Shown piece by piece: positions 54,448-64,000 of a DNA stretch of 64,000 nucleotides (its first letter is position 1; each line of letters opens with the position of its first letter). Location of the stretch: assembly GCA_024336345.1 (NCBI GenBank), contig JANFOG010000007.1:1674001-1738000 (forward strand), given 5' to 3'. The stretch is from Mariannaea sp. PMI_226. Lineage: Eukaryota; Ascomycota; Sordariomycetes; Hypocreales; Nectriaceae. The notes under the pieces are model-generated. The model was not told the origin of the DNA and did no database searches. It saw only the letters and a program-made list of their open reading frames with translations. The position numbers and the translations under genes were made by a program.

Positions 54448-56870
54448 CTAGTTATACTTGGCGTTGACGGAACCGAAAGATTCCCCATCAATCTCCAGCC
54501 CAAATTTCATAACCGCAGACTCGAGCGTAATGACTAAATCGTAGTTGACATCCCAGCTGGTGTATTTTTTTAGTACTACTCCAGAGATATATATGCAATG
54601 AAAAGGAAGTTCTTACTATGGGATACCATCAGTATCTAGAAGCAAATCCAATTAGTAACATTATCTGAGCTTACTTCCCCCTCTCAAGCTTACCTATTCG
54701 CCTGGAAAACTTCGAACTCGGAACCTTCGATAGATCTGCAATAACCTCGCAGTTTACACTGAAATCTCTACCTTTGGAAGGATGAATTGGTGCTTTTCTA
54801 ATAAAATCGAGCTGTCAGTAAGCCAAACATCTGTTGGCCAATTATAAGACGAGGACAATACTTGCGTTCTCTCGCATTCATAGAGCCTGTCGTGGAAAAC
54901 AAGAATGCTTGGGTGATAGTGTTCATCAATAGGCCTGGTAAATGGGAATTTGATTTTCTGGTCTCGGAGCAAGTCGTCCCCAATGTTAATATACCAGGTC
55001 ATCTAGTTACCTTTGCATTAGCCGATACTTTGCCCCGGATGGTGGTATGTTTACCTACCTTTCTTGATCTGGTTGTGCCATCGCGCCATATTTTGGTGGG
55101 CTGGCCAGCGTCTCGGATTGGGTCATGGGCATTCCACGATGAGACACCATAGTGGCGTGTGGCTGAAGTAGTCGTTACGATTGCCTCGCGAGGCATTCGA
55201 GAAAGAACTGCACCCCTTAAATACGGCATGTGAGAACGAGCACTAGACTTTTTGTTTGTGACGCATCAGAGGGCTTACTTGGCAATGGCTGCCCAAGCAT
55301 CAGGTGGCTGAAGGATCTCGATATCCGGATGCTCGCTTCGAACACGCTCTATCAAATACTGATTTCCCCCAAAACCACCAACTAGGAAGATGCCCTAATA
55401 GACTTAGCATACATACAAATGTTGTCGCATGACATTAAAATATCAAACCTTGAGATCTGCAGAGCCTTGTTTCAATCTGACCTTCTGAACTTGGTCGTTG
55501 ATGAGTCTGAGAATATCCGTAACAAGTGGATTAAAAATGCGGTTTAAGTCGCTCCTAACAAGTATCACCGTTAGCTCTTCGATGGTAATTGCTGGGGGAT
55601 GTAAACAATGATCGAAATTCATACAGGGTCATTCTCCAGGTACTTGCTTCGAGTCCTCTCTCAGGGTCATCCTCTAGCTTTGCGGTTGGGAAGTTGACGA
55701 AATACTCTTCGTCCTCCTCTCCCCGAAATGACCTCTTAATCTCTCGATCGAATTGCTTATTCGCCAAGGAAAACGCCTTGCTTTTCTTCAATTCAAGCCA
55801 TTTGTCGTCGCCTACTAGATCGGCTACTTCAATCGCGAACTGGCCGTTGAGACCAAGCGACCCGGCCATACCACCTAGATAGAATGAATACAAGTCCGGT
55901 AGGTAGGATTTTGGGGTTATCGCGCTCCTCACCTGTGCCGGGAACAAGTTCTTTGACCTGAAGCATTGGAAGAGCTGCTTCGACTTGGTAGGATATCAAG
56001 TCTACAGTGCCGCCACCAGCATCACATACAACAAATGAGTCGTTTTTGTATAATCGGCGATCCATCTTCTTTGCCGTCCACAACGCCGCTGCTTCTGGCT
56101 CCTTGATCAATTGAATAGGAGAGAGTCCTGCAATAGTCGCAGCCTAGGAGGGAAATATCACCAAAGGTCAATTGCCTATCTCCTGCAGTGCTCAATGAGA
56201 AACCTACCTCGAGCGTCGCGTCTTTAGCCGCATCGGACCAGACAGCCGGTACTACAAATGAATATGGTTCAGAATAGTATATAGCACTCTCCTATTGAGA
56301 TTGGGACTTACCGGTCATAACATGTTCGATGTTGCATAAATCAACATAGTTCTTGGAGAAGCGTTTGTAAATTTCTGACATGGCATGTTTGTACATGGCG
56401 CCAATGAAGTCAGCGGTGACCTTGACTGGCGACTTTGGCAAATCCTTGAGGTCACTCTTGATATTTTTCGACCGAAAATATAGTGGTTTCTCCTGTTTAG
56501 GGTCAAGTAGAAGCTTGACACCGACGATGCCATCGCTCTGGCTACTCAATACGGCGCCCCATTCAAATTTATCGGGGTCGTTCTTGTCGTATCGAATGAG
56601 AGTAGGGATCTTAGGAGCATCAAGGCTTTCCGCTCCTTCAAAATTTTAGGATCAATCAGCAATGGAGAATATATACCCTCAAGAGACTTTGATGTGCGTA
56701 CCGGGCCAGTTCTGAATAGAGATGGGTGTGGGGTCTCGCTGGTTGGTGAAGCAATAAGCGATGCCCGAATATGTGGTGCCAAAATCAAGTGCAATGATGA
56801 GTTTGTCCTCTTCATCGCTCAGTTTTAAAGAGCCCAGTCTCAGCTTATTGAGAGGATGTTCAGCTGGCAT
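54448..56870 (-). CDS. Hsp70-like actin-fold ATPase (fungal HSP12A-type)
   Basis: Twelve exons on the minus strand: 56870-56702, 56635-56312, 56251-56208, 56143-55933, 55874-55644, 55591-55449, 55394-55279, 55215-55059, 55002-54862, 54811-54694, 54635-54617 and 54556-54448. The frame closes throughout to give 593 residues. Nucleotide-binding marks are ALDFGTTYSGIAYCF (phosphate 1), VVCDAGGGTVDLISY (phosphate 2) and GIFLVGGFGGNQYL (adenosine), with LSPIQLIKEPEAAALW between. The C-terminal 170 residues are unlike the peptide-binding domain of classical Hsp70 and match the divergent fungal family, expanded in many ascomycetes and of unknown client. No signal peptide or ER-retention tail. It is divergent from the coiled-coil gene at 57489. 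Confidence 0.88.
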
Positions 56871-57488
56871 GGTGAGAGATGTGAATGTGTGAATGTGTGA
56901 ATGTGCAATAATTGACGAGGACTCCGAGAAGTTACTCTAGCTTAATTCACATGGGTGTGAAATGGCAAGTGGCTATGGCTGCCAATTTGACTATTAATCT
57001 CTTCCTTATACATAGTACGTGATCAATACTTAGATAGCTCTGTTGGTCGAGCTTATGGTCAGGCAGACTACGGGCAAACCGGGCACTATTGGAGTGCCAG
57101 AACAGACATGGGTTTGTCAGAAGTTATGCATGTTGGTTTGCATCGTTACATCGGCCTTCTCCATAGCCCGAACTTGAACCAGTCAACGCGTCCGGCTAAG
57201 CGACTACCATATTGCAGCTGCCAATTTTGGGGGAAGGAATTTGTCTGAACAACCAACAGAGAATATCAATCCAGTATCACCCAATGACATTGTAAACCCA
57301 AAGTTGCACATGAAGGAGATTGCTACGGTTAACTGCCCGAAGACCTGAAACATGCCTAGCGACCGCCGGCCTTGTCCCCTCCTCTCATGATCTAGGCAAT
57401 TGTGTATAAACAGTCTGATGCTTCCCTCATCGCCTTGTCGTGGAGCTTGGATGAGAATCTTGATAAGTAGAAGCCAAGGTACCAACAA
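56871..57488. other. Divergent promoter region
   Basis: 618 bp shared by the Hsp70-like gene (minus) and the coiled-coil gene (plus). It includes a GTGTGAAT tandem near 56880-56903. No gene seen. Confidence 0.5.
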
Positions 57489-58793
57489 ATGTCATCATTT
57501 CTCTCCCGACTTTTTAGCTTCGAGGATTCTACCATGGCTACAACAGCCAGATCTCACCAAGACAAAGTAACTCGTACGAGTAACAAAAGTGTCGGAGCAT
57601 CTGCCGCTGCTTCTCCAGTGCAAACAGCTCGGGAGAGAGAAGATGAACGTAATCAGCTAGCTAGAGAGGTGGCCAACATTCCCAACCTAGTGCAAAAACT
57701 GTTAAACTTGGAGGTAGGTGGAGTCCTTTTGGATATCGTACCGATTGAACATTTTCTAATTTTGTTGTTGCAAGCGAGACTTAAGTAGCAACCACTACAT
57801 GGTACTCAATGAAGAGTTCAAGTCTCAGCTGCACCAAGCTCAACGCGATGCCAAACGTGCGAATTCCGATATTCTCCTATTGCAAAGTGACCTTGAATTG
57901 CGAGAAAATGAGGTTCAAAAATTGCGTGCCAAAGAACAAAACTTGCGCAACTTTGTTGTGGAGAGCCATCAATATCGGGAGGTCAGCCACGACGAAATCA
58001 TCACTGCCTTTGCAATACTCCGACAAGATGCCCAGAAACTTGCTTCAAGCAGGATGTTCCAGCTAGCGGACAAAACCTTGGACTTTGGTAATAGTCCATC
58101 TACTGTGGGAGTGGACTTTTCCGGCCTCTGGTCCAGGTCCAAGCGACACGTCCGATTATTGATACTCAGATCAATCATATTCAAGATTCTGGAGAGGGAG
58201 GTCTTCTCATATAGGGGATTCGGAATTACATCCCTGGACGCTGTCACTGATTTCGATACAGTGTTGAGCGACTTTGAAGACACTTTGACCCGCCGCGGTG
58301 GTGAGCGGCTCTGACCCATGAATGCCGTTCGAAAGTGCTGATAACTTGAATAGTTCCAACTGATGTAATATGCAATTGGAAATTGTCAACAATGAGAGCT
58401 GTTGAGCTTACAAACTCAGGAGACACCTTGTATGGCAAGGCCCTTGCGGAACAGATGTACAACTACTTCGTGACTCTCGTGAAGGATGAAGCAACCGACG
58501 AAGAACGGACAAAACTGAGGCACGGATTTGGTCGACTTTGCCACGACGCATATTCTCTTCGACTTCTTATACGCAAGTGCAAAACAGAATATCGCTGCGT
58601 ATCTGTTCCTTCTGGGGCGCTGCTACGTGACACTGCGCCCTATGCAGAGGTATTTGATTTCTTGGAGAGTAGCCCTGTTCAGGCAGAAAATGTCGCCTTC
58701 ACGCTTTTCGGGGCCCTGGTTACTATGCCGCTTTCGCCAGAAGAGAGGGAAGTAGTTTTAGAGAAGGCTCAAGTTGTTTCGGGGAGATGGTAA
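57489..58793 (+). CDS. Hypothetical coiled-coil protein
   Basis: Three exons, 57489-57713, 57775-58300 and 58354-58793 (introns 61 and 53 bp), 396 residues. I do not recognise the family. The N-terminus is serine/threonine rich; residues about 80-140 are charged and heptad-like (contains LHQAQRDAKRANSDILLLQS then LELRENEVQKLRAKEQNLR), predicting a coiled coil. A conserved-looking globular part follows (VSHDEIITAFAILRQDAQKL, a FSGLW motif and an ELTNSGDTLYGKALAEQMYNYF segment). No signal peptide, no transmembrane helix. Charged coiled coil plus helical C-terminus suggests a scaffold or oligomeric protein. It shares its promoter with the Hsp70-like gene and may be co-regulated; a client or partner relation is a guess. 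Confidence 0.7.
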
Positions 58794-58920
58794 ATTTGTT
58801 ATTTCTTTAAGTGCATGTGCCTACAGAGAGCATGCACATAGAGTAGTCTTGTGAATATGAATACCTTGATCTTGCAGAAAGCCGAGGGTAAGCTTGGTTC
58901 TTTTCTCTCAGACTTTCTGC

Positions 58921-61900
58921 TTAATGAAACCAGAAATTCTGATCCACGCTCCCATTATCCCATGTCATCGAGGCATATTTAGCATTCGCTGTGAGCAATC
59001 TCGGCGCAGTCAATAAACCCATCTTGCGTATCGTGTACTCATACGCCCACTTATCACCATTCGTCCGCCAAGCATCAGGTCCGTACCACTTAGTCAGGTC
59101 CTCGGGAAGATGCACAGCGCCGAATGCATGATCTCGATTACCCACAGCTGTGATTGCAAGCTTGTATTCCCTTGCTGGATCGAGATTCCCCAAGTCTAGC
59201 CTGTGTGGCTGAAAGGCGATCTTGCCCAGCCCCTGTGGCCCAGCTGGCTTGTTATCTATCTCGACACGTAGCAAAGGTGCCGCGAACTGAGGTATTTGAA
59301 CAGCTGTACGCCCTGGTCCTCCGCGAATAGTAAACTCGTAGCGTACATCTCCAGCAAAAAAGGGCAGCCCTTGTCTGGTATAGTCACCTATTCTCAGTCT
59401 CTCGGGATCGAAATCGACCATCTTTGCATCGCGTCCATTAAGTTCAATTCCAAACGAGCCCAAAAGATAAACCCGTTCAATGTTGGTGAGCTCACCATAT
59501 GGGACAGATAATTCCAAAAAGTGTTTGCCTTTTGTCAACTTAGGTAGAGGTATAGTTGAGATTGATTCGTCAACCCACCATCCGGTCGGCTTGGATATAA
59601 CTGACTGACCGTCTAACTTGATGGTGGTGTCAGAAGCACCCTCCAGTGCCAGCTTTACGTCATCCACTGGAGACGAGACATCAGCTAGAAATTCTAATTG
59701 CAGGTGCAATGTATGTTTTGGGCGGATTTTGCTGATTCGGTACGGCTGCGCCAAATTGTCCTGTCTCAGCGAAAGTCCCAGTCGTTTTCTAGCAATGTTA
59801 TCCGTACGGAGGATCTCTTCAACGCCTGACCACTCATCTTCTTGGTCGATCTTGTATCGGACCATATCAAGAAGAAGCACGTTATCTTCTGAGAGTGATA
59901 TTGATTCTAGTGGAAGCTCTCCGACCACTCTCCATTCCAGGACCTCGAGCATAGGTAGTGTGGGTGTGGAGGCTGCTTTGGGCGACAGTCGCATTAGTAG
60001 ACTGCCACAGCCATCAAAATGATATTGGAATCGCGTCCAAGACCCTTTTATGATGCTTGAATCCAAGACTCTTTTCTCTGGAACCATAGTATCGAGTAGA
60101 GTGAGATCCCATGCGCCCCGAATGTCTATCCTCACGTCCCGAGGGTAACGCCGGTCGGTATTGCAGATGAATACATAGCGTTCGTCCCCGTCATCCCGCA
60201 TTTGGTAGAGCAAAGAATTTGCTTCAGATCCGTCCCGAAGAACCGCTTTAATATCCCGCTGCTCTATCAAGGCATTTAAAATGGCAGTTTTGGTGAATGG
60301 CACTCGGGTAGCCGCAAGGTCTTCAAGGTGCAACGGCACTTCTGCGTCAATCAAGCATGGAGCTGAGCCTGCGATGACAACCTTCCCGCCGTTTTTGGAG
60401 AACCTGCGAATCATATCAAGTGTAGTTGAGCGTATTGTCCGGAGATTTGGTAAAACTATGGCTTCATAAGAGCAGTGGCCAAACGAGAACTGTGCGCCGT
60501 TGATCTCTGGCTTCATATCTAACCTTGTAAAAGTTAGCGATGGCCCTCTCATTCTGCGAGCTTTTGAGGGGGCTTAGAAGGACTATACAACTCACAAAAG
60601 CGATTCAGATATAAAGTCAAAGTCCAAAAGCCCTAGGCACAACCACCGAGTCAAGTCGGAAAATTGACGGTCCAATTCTTCCGTCTCAGCAGAAGTGGTG
60701 TTGTTTGGACCATACGCCAACCAGAAGGATTCGATTGGATGTATCACACCCACCCTAACCATTGGCTTTCCTCTTGTCAAGGCATAGTTGACACGGGCGA
60801 AGTGATTCTCAATTAATGGATAATCCTTGTACCAAGGGCTCTGGTAGCCAATTGCTGCTGGATAATCACGCTTCGCCTCTCCAGCCATTGTTAGCCAGGA
60901 GAGGTGATGGCAACGCACATTGACACCCAACGCAGCCTGCCAGTCTCCCTGACCTTTGTGCCCTTCGAAGGTAAAAGTCCAATTAGTGACACCGTAGAGC
61001 TCGGATAGAACACCACACCGACCGTACTGGCGTGACACGGACTGTGCCTGTTTGGTGACGGTGTAGTCCTCAACGTCGCATAGCATGTCGATGCCTGGCA
61101 AATGCATGTTGCGATAGCAGCGCATGGCTTCTCCCACAGAACTGGTCTGGGTTTCGAGTTTCTCCTCGTACATCATGTGTCCGGTGAGAGCTAAGCCATT
61201 CTGTTGGCACCAGTCGCCAATCTGGTCCGTATATGCTTCGACAAAGCGATCACAAACTGTGAGAAAATGTTAGATATTGCATGGCAGAAGATTTGATAAT
61301 ATATGGCCTTACCGTGATCGTGGAACCTATACCGAGTTTTTGAGGGCCGTCGGGAATTCCAAATGACCTCTGGAAGCCTTTCTAGGAGATCGATGCCATA
61401 CTTTTGTCGAAATGATGACTCGATGTCAAGAGTCCACGGGAGGAAGACATCATTCTTCCCATCAGCAAGGGGTAGTCTTTGCTTCATAGAAAATTGAGGC
61501 TCATCTGTAAAAATGGCTTGCACAGTCTTTCCAAATTGGCTTCCAACGGCAGATTTATAAGCTTCGTGTGTAGTCTGAATAAATGCTTGGACTGCATCCT
61601 TGTTTAACGTGTCGAGGTAATATCCATCGTTGAACCATTGCGAGGGTGCATTGGTTTCTTCATATGCATACCAGATATTTTCAGCCTCTTCTGATTCACC
61701 GAGCTTTCGTGCTTCACTGAGACACCCGTCGGAGTCAAGTGTAATAGAATATCTTGCTAGTAATGTCCCTAGCTCACTCCGTCGGGCTTTTGCAGAGTTG
61801 TTTTGCTCTCCTCTAATGTTGTCAACGCATTCCATCAGCCCGAGTTTCGATGTGGTTGTATAAGACCACATAATGTTAGACTTACCCTTTTTGCTTAGGA

Positions 61901-62352
61901 CGAGCTGGATCGCCGTATTTCCATGGAGTAAACAAGAGATGCCGTGCTCGAAACTCTTCATTCTTCTCCGTCACCTTTCCACCTGCAAAGCCTGATGGCC
62001 AGCGATCTTCGTCGTACAGCCAAGCATTCAACCCTTTTTCTTTAGCCCGACTGACACATGCCTGTACCATGCGCAAGAATTCTTCACCGAGGTAAGGCGT
62101 ATCTAGTCCGACTCGTACATGCATGAAGAATCCACCAAATCCCATTGCCTCCAGATCATCGATCTGTCGCATGAGCTGGTCTTCTTCCAATTTGCCATTC
62201 CAGCTCCAAAGCGGTAGCCCTCGATATTCGTTTGCTGGTTGCGCAAATTGGGAATCCGAGAATGGTTGACGTGACAGAGGAAAAAGGTCCCAGGGTTTTG
62301 ATGCCATATCTAATGATTTTTCTCGCAAAAGGTGCTTGGTATTATTTTTCAT
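58921..62352 (-). CDS. Large glycoside hydrolase, GH106-like (alpha-L-rhamnosidase type)
   Basis: Four exons on the minus strand, 62352-61886, 61812-61313, 61256-60596 and 60553-58921, give 1086 residues (1071 if the second ATG, at 62307, is used). The catalytic N-terminal part has LPLWSWNGKLEEDQLMRQI, GFGGFFMHVRVGLDTPYL and NAWLYDEDRWPSGFAGG, then IFTDEPQFS in exon 2. These are hallmarks of the barrel domain of the large GH106-related family. Later exons hold a beta-galactosidase-like middle domain and a beta-sandwich end with a jelly-roll look (GKHFLELSVPYGELTNIERV). No signal peptide, so an intracellular enzyme is likely. Bacterial GH106 enzymes remove rhamnose from pectin (RG-I) and flavonoids; the precise activity here is a guess. 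Confidence 0.75.
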
Positions 62353-63895
62353 TCACGCCGGAACACAAATTTCCATGTCACATACACATGAAAAAGAGGA
62401 AACATTTATAAGCTCATCTCGTTATGAAAGACTGATCTCGCGATTCGTCTCTTTCTGAGCGTCTGACCAACGTTTACGGAGATTTGACATAAACAAGAGC
62501 TTCGGTCGAAACTCTGCCGAGGGCTTAGGGAGCTTTTCGCCTTGGATCGACAACGTGCAGGAGGGGTGTGAGCAAGCTCTTTGAGCTGTGACCTGTTACC
62601 CCGCGTTTGTTTGTGAGGTGCTTAGTATCCTGCACAACTAGTAGGCCTCAACATTGTCGATCGCGGAAGCAATGCCAAAACTAGTTAAGCACGGTCATCC
62701 TCCTTGAGTTCGTGGAGGGGTCACCAAAAGACGATATAACCCGAAGTTGCGAGGAGGCTACACAAACCACCAAACTCAGCGTTTCTTTCAACGTTTTTAT
62801 TACTTTCAAAACATCAACTGAAACATCGAACTTCGTTCATTGATTATCCGAGAGGAGTTGTTTTCTTATCGAGCGTTTGAAGATTGATACGACTGAGCAA
62901 GCCCATTTTCACACTGGTATTTTCCAACCTGCTAGGAAGGGAAGAGTTTATACCTGAGGTCTAAGATCATCTCATCAAGCGAGAATGTTGACCAGAAAAA
63001 AATTGGACGATAGTATAGGTTGTGGTGGTTTGGCTTGAATTGGGAAATTTGGCCAATGAATTACATACAGCAAAGGAACGGCCGCCCTTGATAATATGTA
63101 AAACTACAATTTGCAGCAGAAGCTTATAGAAAAGTTCAATGCAAATCACCTTGGCTTATTATTGACCGAGTATCCGCCAAATGACCCCTTAACACAAGCT
63201 TGGAGGGTTGATAAATAGCACAGGTTAACTTGGTGAACATTGGACACGGTCATCATCTTTAAGCCGCTCATACGGGGCATCTCAGTCGACTAACCAGAAG
63301 AAAAAAAAATTTGGGTCTTCATATTCCACGAAGAGAAAATAAGTCGCCCTTTGATAGTGTCATGCAAGAATACTCTTGTAGAAGATCATATGGCATGCAT
63401 CGTAAACCATTTAACTCCCTCGGCGAAAAGTAGACCGACCCTCCTAAAGCAACCTAGTCTTGAATACCTGTATTAAAAAAAGCAGACTAGCGTCGGCCCT
63501 TGGGTTTCTTGCTGGACTTAGAGTTAAAACAAAAGTCGGAGAATGATTCAAGGGTCAAGAGCTCCGGCACCCCTGTCTCACTCGGGTCGAGTTACCACGA
63601 AGGGGCAGTTGAGTATGAACAGACGTGTACAAAAATCGTCTGGAGATGGCACGAACATGATTGCGGGGAAATAAGCATGAAGTCGCGGAGGTGCGGGCTG
63701 GTCCGGGGCAAGTCTGGACTAGTCTCTCATCCCTACGATGGAATGGAAATTTCGCGTCCATGGTTTTTGTATTTATATCAGTATCAGTGAGCTCAATGGA
63801 TCTTTCTTCGCAAGTATTGGTTGAATATTACGGTTCACTATCAACCACTGCGAAGCTCATTTCATACCGAGGTTTATCAGCTACTGGGTAATAAC
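62353..63895. other. Intergenic region
   Basis: 1.5 kb with no supported gene; contains the promoters of the glycoside hydrolase (minus) and of the gene cut by the right edge. Confidence 0.45.
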
Positions 63896-64000
63896 ATGGC
63901 CCCTTTCCGGCCTTCATTGGCCATCTATCTGACCCTTGCCCTCAGCCTGGCTGGCTGCTGGGTATCGGCATGGGGGACAGACACTGAAGATATTACCTAC
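63896..64000 (+). CDS. Secreted protein, N-terminal part (cut by right window edge)
   Basis: An ATG at 63896 opens a frame that stays open to the last base (35 codons). The first 27 residues look like a signal peptide: MAPFRPSLAIYLTLALSLAG, then a cysteine-tryptophan pair and a small-residue cleavage site (VSA). The start of the mature part (WGTDTEDITY) is acidic. C-ending codons suggest good expression. Too little is visible to name a family; the rest lies beyond the window. Confidence 0.6.
   Translation, partial: MAPFRPSLAIYLTLALSLAGCWVSAWGTDTEDITY

Noticed and set aside
1..64000. tRNA, rRNA and CRISPR features
   Set aside because: No cloverleaf-like A/B box pairs, rRNA blocks or regularly spaced direct repeats were seen by eye.

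Overview
The window looks like a filamentous ascomycete genome (Pezizomycotina; Sordariomycetes, perhaps Hypocreales, is an inference). The evidence is many short introns of about 47-80 bp with GT/AG ends and CTAAC/CTAAT-like branch sites, fungal-only families (Zn2Cys6 regulator, HET domain, GT90, LaeA-like methyltransferase, KP4-like and hydrophobin-like secreted proteins), and an NLR-type pseudogene whose stops fit C-to-T/G-to-A mutation. I saw no rRNA, tRNA or CRISPR. Exon boundaries were set by hand from reading frame, splice consensus and family similarity.

Layout. 1-3.6 kb: the C-terminal end of a DUF2264 protein (cut by the left edge) facing a five-exon Baeyer-Villiger-type monooxygenase. 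4.7-6.0 kb: a broken nucleoside-phosphorylase/NB-ARC gene. 7.1-7.5 kb: a small hydrophobin-like secreted protein. 8.2-14.5 kb: a repeat-rich, partly palindromic accessory region with two intact KP4-like secreted proteins arranged head to head, three copies of a roughly 200-bp repeat, a near-identical 50-bp inverted pair and a foldback element. 15.5 kb: a secreted cysteine-rich protein with an 11-nt exon.

16.7-26.7 kb: five genes that look like one catabolic cluster: a carboxymuconolactone decarboxylase/hydrolase fusion, a Zn2Cys6 regulator, an HSL-type esterase, a DUF3237 protein and an FAD-dependent dehydrogenase. CGG-N5-CGG direct repeats lie in three of its promoter regions. A sequence of FAD-dependent desaturation, ester or lactone hydrolysis and entry to a 3-oxoadipate-like ring-fission route is a plausible but unproven reading.

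27.8-42.6 kb: a HET-domain gene convergent with a membrane GT90 glycosyltransferase, a secreted 8-Cys protein, a pathogen-related (SnoaL-like) protein and a LaeA-like methyltransferase with eight exons. 46.2-53.8 kb: a GH54 arabinofuranosidase with an arabinose-binding module, then three intronless, bacterial-type genes on the minus strand (nucleotidyltransferase, acetolactate decarboxylase, DmpA-type aminopeptidase). 54.4-62.4 kb: a 12-exon Hsp70-like ATPase divergent from a coiled-coil orphan, and a large GH106-like glycoside hydrolase. The right edge cuts a gene for a secreted protein.
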